This document shows, piece by piece, positions 7,840 to 15,164 of a DNA stretch of 36,173 bases (positions are counted from its first letter, which is position 1; each line of letters starts with the position of its first letter). The stretch is taken from assembly GCA_024696635.1 (NCBI GenBank), contig JAILGP010000198.1, forward strand, positions 1 through 36,173, read 5' to 3'. Both the position numbers and the translations under genes were made by a program. A model generated the notes under the pieces. The model saw only the letters and a program-made list of their open reading frames with translations. It had not been told where the DNA came from and ran no database searches. Source of the stretch: Eubacterium sp. (GTDB lineage: Bacteria > Bacillota > Clostridia > Lachnospirales > Lachnospiraceae).

Positions 7840-9039
7840 ATGAGGAAAAAGACATTCAGAATTAATTTCAAAATTTCAAAAAAATTAATATATGTTATTG
7901 CTTCCTCTTTAGTGATAGCTGAGTGTCTGGGTAATATTAAGCTTATATCATTAGCTGGTCCCGTGGATGTATTTGAAGAAACTGTTTTAAAGGATGTTAA
8001 AACAGATAAGGATGATGCGGATGCAACTGCAGAAGCCAATAAGAATACTGCTGAAATTCTTGTGGAGCAGATAAAGGAAGTAAATGATAGGATTTCGCAG
8101 ATTTCTTCAAAGATAGAATTCAGTAAGTCTTCTCTTGATGCTATAGATAAGGATATATTGGAATGTGAGCAGGAGATGACAGAGGCTGATGAAAATATCA
8201 GGGCCGAAAGAGCTAAGCTCTCGACTGCATTACAGACAATGTATGAGTCTAGCGGAAGTGATGACCTTCTTTCCTTGATGTTAAGGTCGGATGATGAGTA
8301 TGATCTTATAAATAGAGAGGAATATGTATCGGATTTTTCTTCCTATATAAATAAAGAAATTGGAGATATTCAAGTTCTGGTGGACGAAAAGGAAGACCAG
8401 AGCTATGATCTGCTTCTTCTAAGGTCAGATAGGGAAGTGGAAGTAGAGAATTACGAGAATATACAAAAGGAGCTTTCTTCTGAAATTGATGAGCTTACCG
8501 AGCTCATGGAGGAGGCGGAGAAAAAGGCTGAGGATGCCCAAAGCTTTGCTGAGGAGCTTGCTGAAGAGGTTGCAAAACTGGAGGCTGAAGAAAGAGCGGC
8601 TCTTGAGAGAAGAAGCTATAATGGTGATACCAGTAATGTGGTATATGATGGAGATGGAACAGATTATTATTATGTTTCACCCTATCCCTATACAGTTGAT
8701 GAGCTTGATATTCTTGCTGCCATTATACAGGCAGAGGCTGGTAGTGTAAGCTATCCGGGAATGATTGCTGTAGGAAGCGTTGTTATGAACAGGGTGGAGG
8801 ACAGTAGATTTGCCAATACAATATCAGGTGTTATATATGCTCCCTATCAATTTGAACCTGTTTCCTCAGGAAGTTTTGCGGTAATACTGGCTCAGGGGCC
8901 GGTGGCTGCCTGCTATCAGGCGGCTCAGGATGTTCTGGATGGGAAAAGAAATGTGCCAAATTTTTATTTTAAAGCGGCCTGGTATGCTGAGGAGCATGGG
9001 ATATCTGGTGTGAATATTGGTGGAAATGTATTTCACTAA
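7840..9039 (+). CDS. Secreted coiled-coil cell wall hydrolase (SleB/Hydrolase_2 domain)
   Basis: Predicted peptidoglycan lytic enzyme acting outside the membrane. The 399-residue protein has a basic N-terminus and hydrophobic segment (about 16-40) acting as signal peptide or anchor, a long coiled coil (about 60-255) of the PcsB/CwlO-like kind rich in E, K and L, a short linker, and a C-terminal Hydrolase_2 (SleB) domain from about 285. The domain begins LAAIIQAEAGSVSYPG, with the likely catalytic Glu299 in QAEAG, followed by VGSVVMNRV and YQFEPV. The coiled coil may keep the enzyme inactive until a partner releases it, as in other PcsB-like proteins; that is inference. It directly precedes the T4SS-like locus, where a VirB1-type hydrolase is otherwise missing. 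The ribosome binding site before the ATG at 7840 is weak. Confidence 0.88.
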   Translation: MRKKTFRINFKISKKLIYVIASSLVIAECLGNIKLISLAGPVDVFEETVLKDVKTDKDDADATAEANKNTAEILVEQIKEVNDRISQISSKIEFSKSSLDAIDKDILECEQEMTEADENIRAERAKLSTALQTMYESSGSDDLLSLMLRSDDEYDLINREEYVSDFSSYINKEIGDIQVLVDEKEDQSYDLLLLRSDREVEVENYENIQKELSSEIDELTELMEEAEKKAEDAQSFAEELAEEVAKLEAEERAALERRSYNGDTSNVVYDGDGTDYYYVSPYPYTVDELDILAAIIQAEAGSVSYPGMIAVGSVVMNRVEDSRFANTISGVIYAPYQFEPVSSGSFAVILAQGPVAACYQAAQDVLDGKRNVPNFYFKAAWYAEEHGISGVNIGGNVFH

Positions 9040-9221
9040 AATATATTTACTAAGTTTTGCATTATTAATATGTAGTCATGTTTTAATGAATAATATTTCA
9101 ACCTATTTTATTTCATAATATTTTATTTGAGGGTTATAAATATTTATTAATTACATTTATAAATATTTTTATTCATAAAGTTTCAAAGTAATATTTTGCG
9201 TATTTTTTACGGAGGATCGGT

Positions 9222-10031
9222 ATGATTACAATATCAGTAGATGACGAGTTGAATGTAGCTGAAGAAATATCAAAAATGATGGGCCAGATAGACCCTTCAG
9301 GAACTCATAAGCCTTTTTCTAATGTTGAGGATGCTCTTGATTTTGTTGATGAGAATAAGCCTGATGTAGCATGGCTGGATATAGAAATGCCAGTAATGTC
9401 AGGTCTTGAAATGGCTATGAAGGTAAAAACCCTGTCACCTAAGACAAATATTGTATTTGTAACAGGTCATGATAAGTTTTTGTATCAAGCCTTTCAGCTT
9501 CATGCCAGTGGTTTTATTCTAAAGCCTGCTACAAAGGAGGCTCTTGAAAGAGAACTGGAAAATCTTCGTATGCCTGTTGAACCTAAAAGTGAGGGGCTTG
9601 TGAGAGTTCAGTGCTTTGGCAATTTTGAGGTTTTTGATCAGGATGGTAGTCCTATAAAGTTTAAAAGAAGTAAAAGTAAAGAGCTTCTTGCATATATGAT
9701 AGACAGAAGAGGGGCTCTTTGTTCTATAGGTGAGCTTTGTGGAGTTCTCTTTGAGGATAGGGAAGAGGATAGGGCTCTTAAGAAACAGCTGAGAGTTTTC
9801 CTCTCTAGTCTTAAGGATGATCTTGAAAAAGCCGGAGCAGGAAAGATATTTGTTAAGGGCTGGAATGCTTATGGCGTAGATTGTTCTCGTATTGATTGTG
9901 ATTATCTGAATTATCTTAAGGGTGACAGCTATGCAGTTAACTCCTTCCTGGGTGAATATATGCTTCAGTATTCCTGGGCTGAGATGACACTTGGTGAAAT
10001 TATCATGAAGTCGGAGTCCTTTGACGATTAA
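9222..10031 (+). CDS. Response regulator with SARP-like winged-helix output domain
   Basis: A DNA-binding response regulator. Residues 1-115 are a receiver domain with acidic pair Asp7-Asp8, phosphoacceptor Asp53 in LDIEMP, Thr81 region VTGHDK, and Lys101 in LKPA. Residues 125-225 are a winged helix of the OmpR/SARP type (VRVQCFGNFEVF, then KFKRSKSKELLAYMIDRRG, then LRVFLSSLKDDLEKAG). The final 40 residues, with YSWAE, look like the start of a BTAD-like helical domain. LytS/YesM-type kinases normally pair with LytTR or AraC regulators, so the SARP-like output is unusual. A strong ACGGAGGA precedes ATG 9222. Three promoters downstream carry direct repeats of the class SARP proteins bind; this protein is the obvious candidate to bind them. 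Confidence 0.88.
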   Translation: MITISVDDELNVAEEISKMMGQIDPSGTHKPFSNVEDALDFVDENKPDVAWLDIEMPVMSGLEMAMKVKTLSPKTNIVFVTGHDKFLYQAFQLHASGFILKPATKEALERELENLRMPVEPKSEGLVRVQCFGNFEVFDQDGSPIKFKRSKSKELLAYMIDRRGALCSIGELCGVLFEDREEDRALKKQLRVFLSSLKDDLEKAGAGKIFVKGWNAYGVDCSRIDCDYLNYLKGDSYAVNSFLGEYMLQYSWAEMTLGEIIMKSESFDD

Positions 10032-10065
10032 GTTATGATTTTGTGTATATAACAGAGATGATATT

Positions 10066-10785
10066 ATGACGAAAAAAATTGATTATAAAACAATTAGAGT
10101 TTTGCCATATACTGTTCTGGCTCTTTTGTTGGCTACCCTGCTCATTGTTGTGGCTTTTTCGGTATATTCGGGAATGCTTATCAACGGGACTCTTACCGTG
10201 CATCAGATAACCAATGGTGCCTATATAGTTTGTTACTTTATCAGGTATCTATCGGTTGTGGCTATTTTTATATGTCTTTACAGATTGGCTGATCTTAATA
10301 GGTGGATAAGATTATCCTGTTTTATGTGTATATCCTATATGATCGCGGAGATGGTGAGCCGAGTCGGTAAATGGATGGCTACTGTTTTGGATGGACATAT
10401 CAGTATAGATATAGGTGCCCTGGTGGTAAATATATTTCCTAATCTGTTTGTTATAATGATTATAGTTTTTTTACTAAACGCTATAAATGATATTTATTCC
10501 CGGATGGGAGATAATGAAAAGGAAAAAAATCGATATATAACTAAGGGAAGGTCCGCTAAAAATCTTAAACCATATTGGGTGATAGGCGTGCTTTTTCAAA
10601 CTATAATCTCTGCTCTGCTCGTTCCGGTAATATATCTTTTAGAGGATGGACCGGCTCATTTACTTGCCTGGTGCATGGTGTTGGGCGTTATAATAATGTA
10701 TGTGACAGTTTCTACTATGTTGTATTTGAAAATTAATGGATTCTGTTATGATTTCTACATTTATAATTATAACAAGGGTAATTAG
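10066..10785 (+). CDS. Six-helix membrane protein of unknown function
   Basis: A 239-residue integral membrane protein I do not recognise. Six hydrophobic helices are visible at about 12-37, 48-72, 76-97, 112-140, 172-196 and 199-225, with a charged loop (DNEKEKNRYITKGRSAKN) between helices four and five that should be cytoplasmic by the positive-inside rule. No enzymatic motif is seen. It lies between the response regulator (34 bp upstream) and the kinase (about 65 bp downstream). That placement suggests a third component of the signalling system, for example a sensor or kinase modulator. This is inference from position only. Confidence 0.7.
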   Translation: MTKKIDYKTIRVLPYTVLALLLATLLIVVAFSVYSGMLINGTLTVHQITNGAYIVCYFIRYLSVVAIFICLYRLADLNRWIRLSCFMCISYMIAEMVSRVGKWMATVLDGHISIDIGALVVNIFPNLFVIMIIVFLLNAINDIYSRMGDNEKEKNRYITKGRSAKNLKPYWVIGVLFQTIISALLVPVIYLLEDGPAHLLAWCMVLGVIIMYVTVSTMLYLKINGFCYDFYIYNYNKGN

Positions 10786-10849
10786 ACTTAATTATATTCA
10801 TTAAACCCAATAATCAGAGATTTAATTTTAATTAAGGAAGGTGGTAGGA

Positions 10850-12058
10850 ATGAGCTTTGCTACAGTAGACTTTAATAATGTCGTAACAATAGCAAATCTT
10901 ATATGTATATTTGTATCCATGCTGCTAGGGATTATTGTACTTATCACTTCTATACAGATGAGGGTTCATAATTCCAGAATGGGATGGTTTATAGCATCTA
11001 TATGTGTTGTAATGGGTGGACTTACCTTCCAGCTTGGAAGCACCCAGGTATATTCCCGAATATTCTTTTCTCTTGTGGCTCCCCTTTTTGGACTATATTT
11101 TATAGATACTGAAAGAGAGGAAGGGCAAAAATGGGACGGTAAATTCTGGACAACAGTTCAGGGCCTTTTTTCTCTGTTGGTTCTTATTCTTGCATTAAGT
11201 GAAATAGAAGAATTTTTTGTGTATTCAGCATTTCTTATACAGTATATGGTTGTGATAGTTATGCTTCTTGTTTCATCTAAGAGAATAAGAGAAAGTATAG
11301 GATTTCTTCTAGCCTGTCTCTTTCCGATAACTACTTCTCTTGTTGGTATGGGTGGCTATGGACTTCATTTTATGGGTCTTGGTATTATAATGATGCTTCT
11401 GATAGTATTTTTTGGTTATCAGATGGATATGGAAAGAGAGCTTCTAGAGAGGAAGGTTGAACTTACAGAAAATAGGGTTTCACTTCTTATGGAACAGATA
11501 CATCCGCATTTTATATATAATAGTCTTCAACAGATAGCGCTTCTTTGTGATGAGGATGCTGATGCAGTTAAACCTGCTATTTTTAATTTTTCGGCTTATC
11601 TTAGGAAAAATTTTGAGGCTTTAACAAATGAAAAAATGATTCCTTTTAGTCAGGAAATGGAGCATGTGGATGCTTATGTGGCCCTTTCGTCTATACTTCC
11701 TTCTAGAAATTTCATTGTAAAAAAAGATTTTCAGATAAGTGATTTTTATCTTCCGGCTTTAGTTATCCAGCCTCTTGTGGAAAATGCGATATACTATGGG
11801 CTAAGTATGAGTGAAAAGGGAGATGAAATTCTGATACAGACAAAGGAAGAAAAAGGATATATAATTATTACCGTTAAGGATGATGGCCACGGTAAGAAAA
11901 CAGAAATAAGTACACAGAAGAAGCATAAAAGTGTGGGTACGCAGAATGTTAAAACCAGACTTTCTCTCCTTTGTGATGGGGAGATGACACTTAATAAATC
12001 ACCACAGGGAACAGAGGCGATTATAAAAATACCTGCTAACAAAGCAGTAAAAAAATAA
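10850..12058 (+). CDS. LytS/YesM-type sensor histidine kinase
   Basis: Membrane sensor kinase, likely partner of the response regulator at 9222. From the ATG at 10850 it is 402 residues. A GTG nine bases upstream would overlap the AAGGAAGGTGG ribosome binding site (10833-10843), so ATG is preferred. Residues 1-190 are about six to seven transmembrane helices with little extracytoplasmic sequence, implying that the signal is sensed in or at the membrane. The His_kinase domain (PF06580 type) carries QIHPHFIYNSLQQI with phosphoacceptor His220, and the ATPase domain has LVENAIYYG (N box), DDGHG (G1), VGTQNVKTRL (G2) and GTEAIIKIP. The catalytic residues appear intact. Confidence 0.9.
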   Translation: MSFATVDFNNVVTIANLICIFVSMLLGIIVLITSIQMRVHNSRMGWFIASICVVMGGLTFQLGSTQVYSRIFFSLVAPLFGLYFIDTEREEGQKWDGKFWTTVQGLFSLLVLILALSEIEEFFVYSAFLIQYMVVIVMLLVSSKRIRESIGFLLACLFPITTSLVGMGGYGLHFMGLGIIMMLLIVFFGYQMDMERELLERKVELTENRVSLLMEQIHPHFIYNSLQQIALLCDEDADAVKPAIFNFSAYLRKNFEALTNEKMIPFSQEMEHVDAYVALSSILPSRNFIVKKDFQISDFYLPALVIQPLVENAIYYGLSMSEKGDEILIQTKEEKGYIIITVKDDGHGKKTEISTQKKHKSVGTQNVKTRLSLLCDGEMTLNKSPQGTEAIIKIPANKAVKK

Positions 12059-12147
12059 AATCGTCAAAACGCCCTAAAAATATGGACGAAAAATGATTTT
12101 TATTATAAAATTTAGACAATTATAAAAAAAATATTATAACTTTTATA

Positions 12148-12183
12148 TTTGTTGCGCTTTTGTTGTTATTTACTTGATATAAT
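12148..12183 (+). promoter_or_regulatory. Direct-repeat activator site plus -10 box of the pilin gene (site 1)
   Basis: Heptamers TTTGTTG at 12148-12154 and 12159-12165 are separated by CGCT, giving an 11-bp period. Twelve bp later is a perfect TATAAT at 12178-12183, preceded by TG (12175-12176), an extended -10. No TTGACA-like -35 exists; the repeats cover its position. The same element recurs at 25694 and 35682. SARP-type regulators bind such repeats next to the -10 box, so the regulator at 9222 is the likely ligand (inference). Confidence 0.78.
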
Positions 12184-12240
12184 CGAGCCATAAGAATAAA
12201 AGCTTTGAGAACAAGCAAAATCTACTATTAAAAATATCCA

Positions 12241-12246
12241 AGGAGG
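12241..12246 (+). promoter_or_regulatory. Ribosome binding site deciding the pilin start
   Basis: A full-consensus AGGAGG at 12241-12246 is followed directly by an ATG at 12247 (too close to be used) and an in-frame ATG at 12256, 9 bp downstream, which is therefore taken as the start. Confidence 0.8.
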
Positions 12247-12255
12247 ATGGGAGAA

Positions 12256-12720
12256 ATGAAGAACGAATTAAAAAATGATGTTATGAAGAGCCTAAATTCA
12301 TTCAAGTCAAGCAGCAAGGCTTGTGGTGTGATGAAGAAAGCAGCAGTTGCATTTGCTACAGCTTATACTACACTTGCTTGCAATGCTACAGCATTTGCGG
12401 CAACTGAGGCAGCGACACTTGCTGTTGATAATGAGCAGGGAGCAGATCTTGATGGAGTTGTAAGTCCAATTGTGGGTCTTATCAATTCTTTTGTAAATCC
12501 ACTTCTTGCACTTGTAGGTGCCGGTGGAGTTATCTTCTGTATTATGCTTGGTGTTAAGTATGCAACAGCTGAGGAACCACAGGAAAAGGAAAAACGTAAG
12601 CAGTCACTTAAGACGGCCATTATTGGTTTCGTGCTTATATTTGTTCTGATTGTAGCGCTTAAGCTTTCAATTGGACCACTTACAGATTGGATGAATAACT
12701 CTATTCAGTCAGGAAACTAA
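12256..12720 (+). CDS. VirB2/TrbC-type pilin-like protein
   Basis: Predicted structural subunit of a T4SS-like filament. The 154-residue precursor has a long basic N-region, a signal peptide hydrophobic core (about 28-48) with a probable cleavage after AFA (46-48), then the classic VirB2/TrbC two-helix layout. Helix one is at about 69-104 (VSPIVGLI...GVIFCIMLGVKYATA), followed by a short charged cytoplasmic loop (EEPQEKEKRKQ, 106-116) and helix two at about 119-140. This matches the Gram-positive pilin-like conjugal transfer proteins (T4SS_pilin/Mbov_0395 kind). It has its own strong activator-type promoter, a perfect ribosome binding site and a hairpin just after the stop, as expected for a subunit needed in large amounts. 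Confidence 0.85.
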   Translation: MKNELKNDVMKSLNSFKSSSKACGVMKKAAVAFATAYTTLACNATAFAATEAATLAVDNEQGADLDGVVSPIVGLINSFVNPLLALVGAGGVIFCIMLGVKYATAEEPQEKEKRKQSLKTAIIGFVLIFVLIVALKLSIGPLTDWMNNSIQSGN

Positions 12721-12747
12721 AAACTTACTATTTATATAATGTGTATG

Positions 12748-12774
12748 GGAATATAGTTCTTTGCTATATTCCCC
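12748..12774 (+). terminator. Perfect 10-bp hairpin after the pilin gene
   Basis: GGGAATATAG (12748-12757) pairs perfectly with CTATATTCCC (12765-12774) around a 7-base loop, 27 bp after the pilin stop. No run of T follows, so it is not a standard Rho-independent terminator. It more likely stabilises the 3' end of the pilin message or partly stops read-through into the next genes. Confidence 0.6.
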
Positions 12775-12831
12775 ATTGTATTTAAGTGATAATAATTTTA
12801 AATTCTGAAGGATTTAAATCTGTTGAATTGA

Positions 12832-12851
12832 TAAAGCTATATTGCTTTATA
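12832..12851 (+). repeat. Short perfect inverted repeat upstream of the 680-residue protein gene
   Basis: ATAAAGC and GCTTTAT flank TATATT in the 192-bp spacer between the pilin gene and the next gene. It may be an operator or a weak hairpin; no clear promoter boxes accompany it. Confidence 0.35.
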
Positions 12852-12912
12852 TTTTAAATATTAGATATAAAAATATTTGATTAAAAAATAGTAGAAACAT
12901 GGGATAAAGACT

Positions 12913-14955
12913 ATGAAGAATAGGAAATTAATAAAATCAAATATAGGAAGAAAGTTTCTGGCCTTAGGAACAGCTTCGGCTATTCTTGCTTCGTGCTTAG
13001 GACCTTGGAGTTTGGAGGCTGTTAATGCCACATCATCTGATGATTCCGGGCAGACAACCGAAACAACAACTGAGTCATCGGCAGACTCATCTTCAAAGGA
13101 AGAGGTGGTTGAAGAAGAGGATTTATCCAATGTTATGGAACCTACTATGGGTTCTGTTATGTTCTGGGAATGGGAAAAGCTTGGCGATTATAATTATGTG
13201 AGGCTTTTAGGAGATGGTAAATTTCATGCGAGTCTTTTCAAAGTATCAGGAAGAAATACATTTATTTCTACTTATGCTGATGATGAACATATATTTTTGC
13301 CTCAGAACACAGGCTATAATTCGGAGATGGCAGATAAGGGCTATGATGATTTAAGATATGCTTTTAATAAGACTGAGTATGATGCTGCAGTTAATGCTCT
13401 TGGGGTTAATGCTGGTGTATATGATCAGTACAGGAGTATGTTCCTTAGGGCTGATGATGACGGTAAGAATAAGATTCCTAGTTCGCTTCCTAATAAATTC
13501 TTTACTAATCAAGGATGCATGGGATGCCTTTGGGTTAAGTATGGTGATGTAGGGGAAGTCCAAACTGGTGATAATGATGTGGGGCTGGAAATTGCACTTA
13601 CTCCTTCAAAATGTAAAAATGATCCTCTTTCAACAGCTTATTTGAATGTGGGATATGATAAGCTAAATGATAGGTTTTTATATGTTCGTAAATCTGTTGA
13701 AGGAGATGGTGAAAAAAGTGAACCTGTTTTCGCAATGAGAGATTCTTATATAAATGATTTACCTGATATTGATCGTTTTGAAATGGATGTAACAACTAAT
13801 TATAGTGCTGGTTCTAAAGCGGCTTATGGAGGAATATATATTCATAACGAAAGAGATAAGTGGGATGGTGGTTTAGACTATGATGGAAAGTCTTACTATA
13901 CTGATCTCAACCTTACAACTAATGGATGGATTATTCCGGTAATTGATACATTAAATGTAGGAAACCGATTTGAATGTGTATATATAGGAACACCACATTC
14001 CTTTAACACTCTGGAAAGCCAGAGGGTTGATGAAGGTAAGATGCTGCCTATTACTAATTCTACGACTATAGACGCTAACGAGAATATATCTAATGTAGAG
14101 GGAGCAATTATACCAAATGGTGAAGTCATTACGGTAGATGGAACTCTGGTTGTAAGTGGTAATCTTATTAACAATGGTAAGATTAAAATCAACAAAGGTG
14201 GACTTCTTTTAGTTAAAGAGGGTGGATGTGTATCTCCTTACAGTGATCTGGCTAAGGGAAGTGGTGTAATAGAAAATGATGGTGGAACTATCATTATAAT
14301 GGAGGGTGGAAGAATATACTGTATGACAACAGGTTCTCCTGCGGATTACACCACTACAAATTCTCCACTTATACTTACTTCGGGTGGTACAGTGATTAAT
14401 TATGGCTTGCTTGCTGTCTCCAAGGGTATGGTTGGGGAAGGCAGCAAAATAGAAGTTCGTAAGAATGGTGGATTATTTGTTGGGTATGTTAGACAAGATG
14501 AAATGACCATGATGTATAATACTTCGGCAATAGGAACTTCTAATGGAAATGGTACTTCCTGGAGCGTTGATAATCTTGGGGCGTTTAATCCAATGAACAT
14601 TATTGTTTATGAATTTTCAGATATAAAGATTGTCAGCAATGAAAAGGGGCCTAAGCATTCAGTCAAATTCACCTATAAGGGGAAGCGATATACTTTATAT
14701 TTAGATAAGGATGATTATAGTCAGGAGCAGGCTGATAAAACTATAGATCCACAGCTTATTATAAAAGGATTTATCAATACTCATTATAGAGAAGAAATTA
14801 ATTCTATGATCTTTGGGCTTGGCCTTCAATCCTATGAGTCGATAAAAAAGCCTACTGTTGTGGTTGAAAGCACTGCATATCTGAATGGAAAAACCTCAGA
14901 AGAAGCTGATTATGCATCGTCTTCAATGCTTAATATAATAGTTCCGGAGTACTAG
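12913..14955 (+). CDS. Large secreted or lipid-anchored protein of unknown function
   Basis: A 680-residue exported protein I do not recognise. The N-terminus is basic, then hydrophobic (15-32). LASC at 25-28 fits a lipobox with Cys28 as the lipid-modified residue, but signal peptidase I cleavage after VNA (about residue 39) is an equally good reading. A Thr/Ser/Glu-rich linker (about 40-75) precedes a long body. Residues about 395-480 consist of short, regularly spaced Gly/Asn-rich beta strands (VDGTLVVSGNLINNGKIKIN and similar), suggesting a beta-helix or beta-solenoid. A Cys-x-x-Cys (GCMGCL) lies near residue 204. Its place directly after the pilin and before the coupling ATPase suggests a surface component of the same apparatus, such as a tip or adhesin. 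Confidence 0.75.
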   Translation: MKNRKLIKSNIGRKFLALGTASAILASCLGPWSLEAVNATSSDDSGQTTETTTESSADSSSKEEVVEEEDLSNVMEPTMGSVMFWEWEKLGDYNYVRLLGDGKFHASLFKVSGRNTFISTYADDEHIFLPQNTGYNSEMADKGYDDLRYAFNKTEYDAAVNALGVNAGVYDQYRSMFLRADDDGKNKIPSSLPNKFFTNQGCMGCLWVKYGDVGEVQTGDNDVGLEIALTPSKCKNDPLSTAYLNVGYDKLNDRFLYVRKSVEGDGEKSEPVFAMRDSYINDLPDIDRFEMDVTTNYSAGSKAAYGGIYIHNERDKWDGGLDYDGKSYYTDLNLTTNGWIIPVIDTLNVGNRFECVYIGTPHSFNTLESQRVDEGKMLPITNSTTIDANENISNVEGAIIPNGEVITVDGTLVVSGNLINNGKIKINKGGLLLVKEGGCVSPYSDLAKGSGVIENDGGTIIIMEGGRIYCMTTGSPADYTTTNSPLILTSGGTVINYGLLAVSKGMVGEGSKIEVRKNGGLFVGYVRQDEMTMMYNTSAIGTSNGNGTSWSVDNLGAFNPMNIIVYEFSDIKIVSNEKGPKHSVKFTYKGKRYTLYLDKDDYSQEQADKTIDPQLIIKGFINTHYREEINSMIFGLGLQSYESIKKPTVVVESTAYLNGKTSEEADYASSSMLNIIVPEY

Positions 14956-14961
14956 GAACTA

Positions 14962-14979
14962 TTGATTGCTTATTGATTG
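14962..14979 (+). promoter_or_regulatory. Possible variant direct-repeat site upstream of the coupling ATPase
   Basis: TTGATTG occurs at 14962-14968 and 14973-14979 with a 4-bp spacer, the same 11-bp period as the three TTTGTTG sites. The hexamer 12 bp further on (TATTCG) is a poor -10, so the match is only suggestive. Confidence 0.3.
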
Positions 14980-15003
14980 CAGTAAGTAAATTATTCGTAT
15001 TAG

Positions 15004-15012
15004 TGTTATAAT
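15004..15012 (+). promoter_or_regulatory. Extended -10 promoter candidate upstream of the coupling ATPase
   Basis: TGTTATAAT at 15004-15012 is a consensus extended -10 box without a recognisable -35. It lies 150 bp before the coupling ATPase start in a 209-bp AT-rich spacer in which no gene is seen. Confidence 0.45.
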
Positions 15013-15164
15013 CAAAAGAGTAATAGCTTAATTGTTTGTTGGATTTTTTATAAATATAAAATGAGAATTTAAGGCATTTATTAAATTAATCTATTAAATG
15101 AATCTCTGTTGTTTTTATTAGATATTTATAAATTGTTATCATTGATTTTATATAGGAGAAATAT

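Noticed and set aside
9040..9221. Terminator or activator site in the spacer before the response regulator
   Set aside because: Only AT-rich imperfect repeats (TTTATAAATATTT-like) are present; no TTTGTTG pair, stable stem or T-run was found, so autoregulation by the same operator is not supported.
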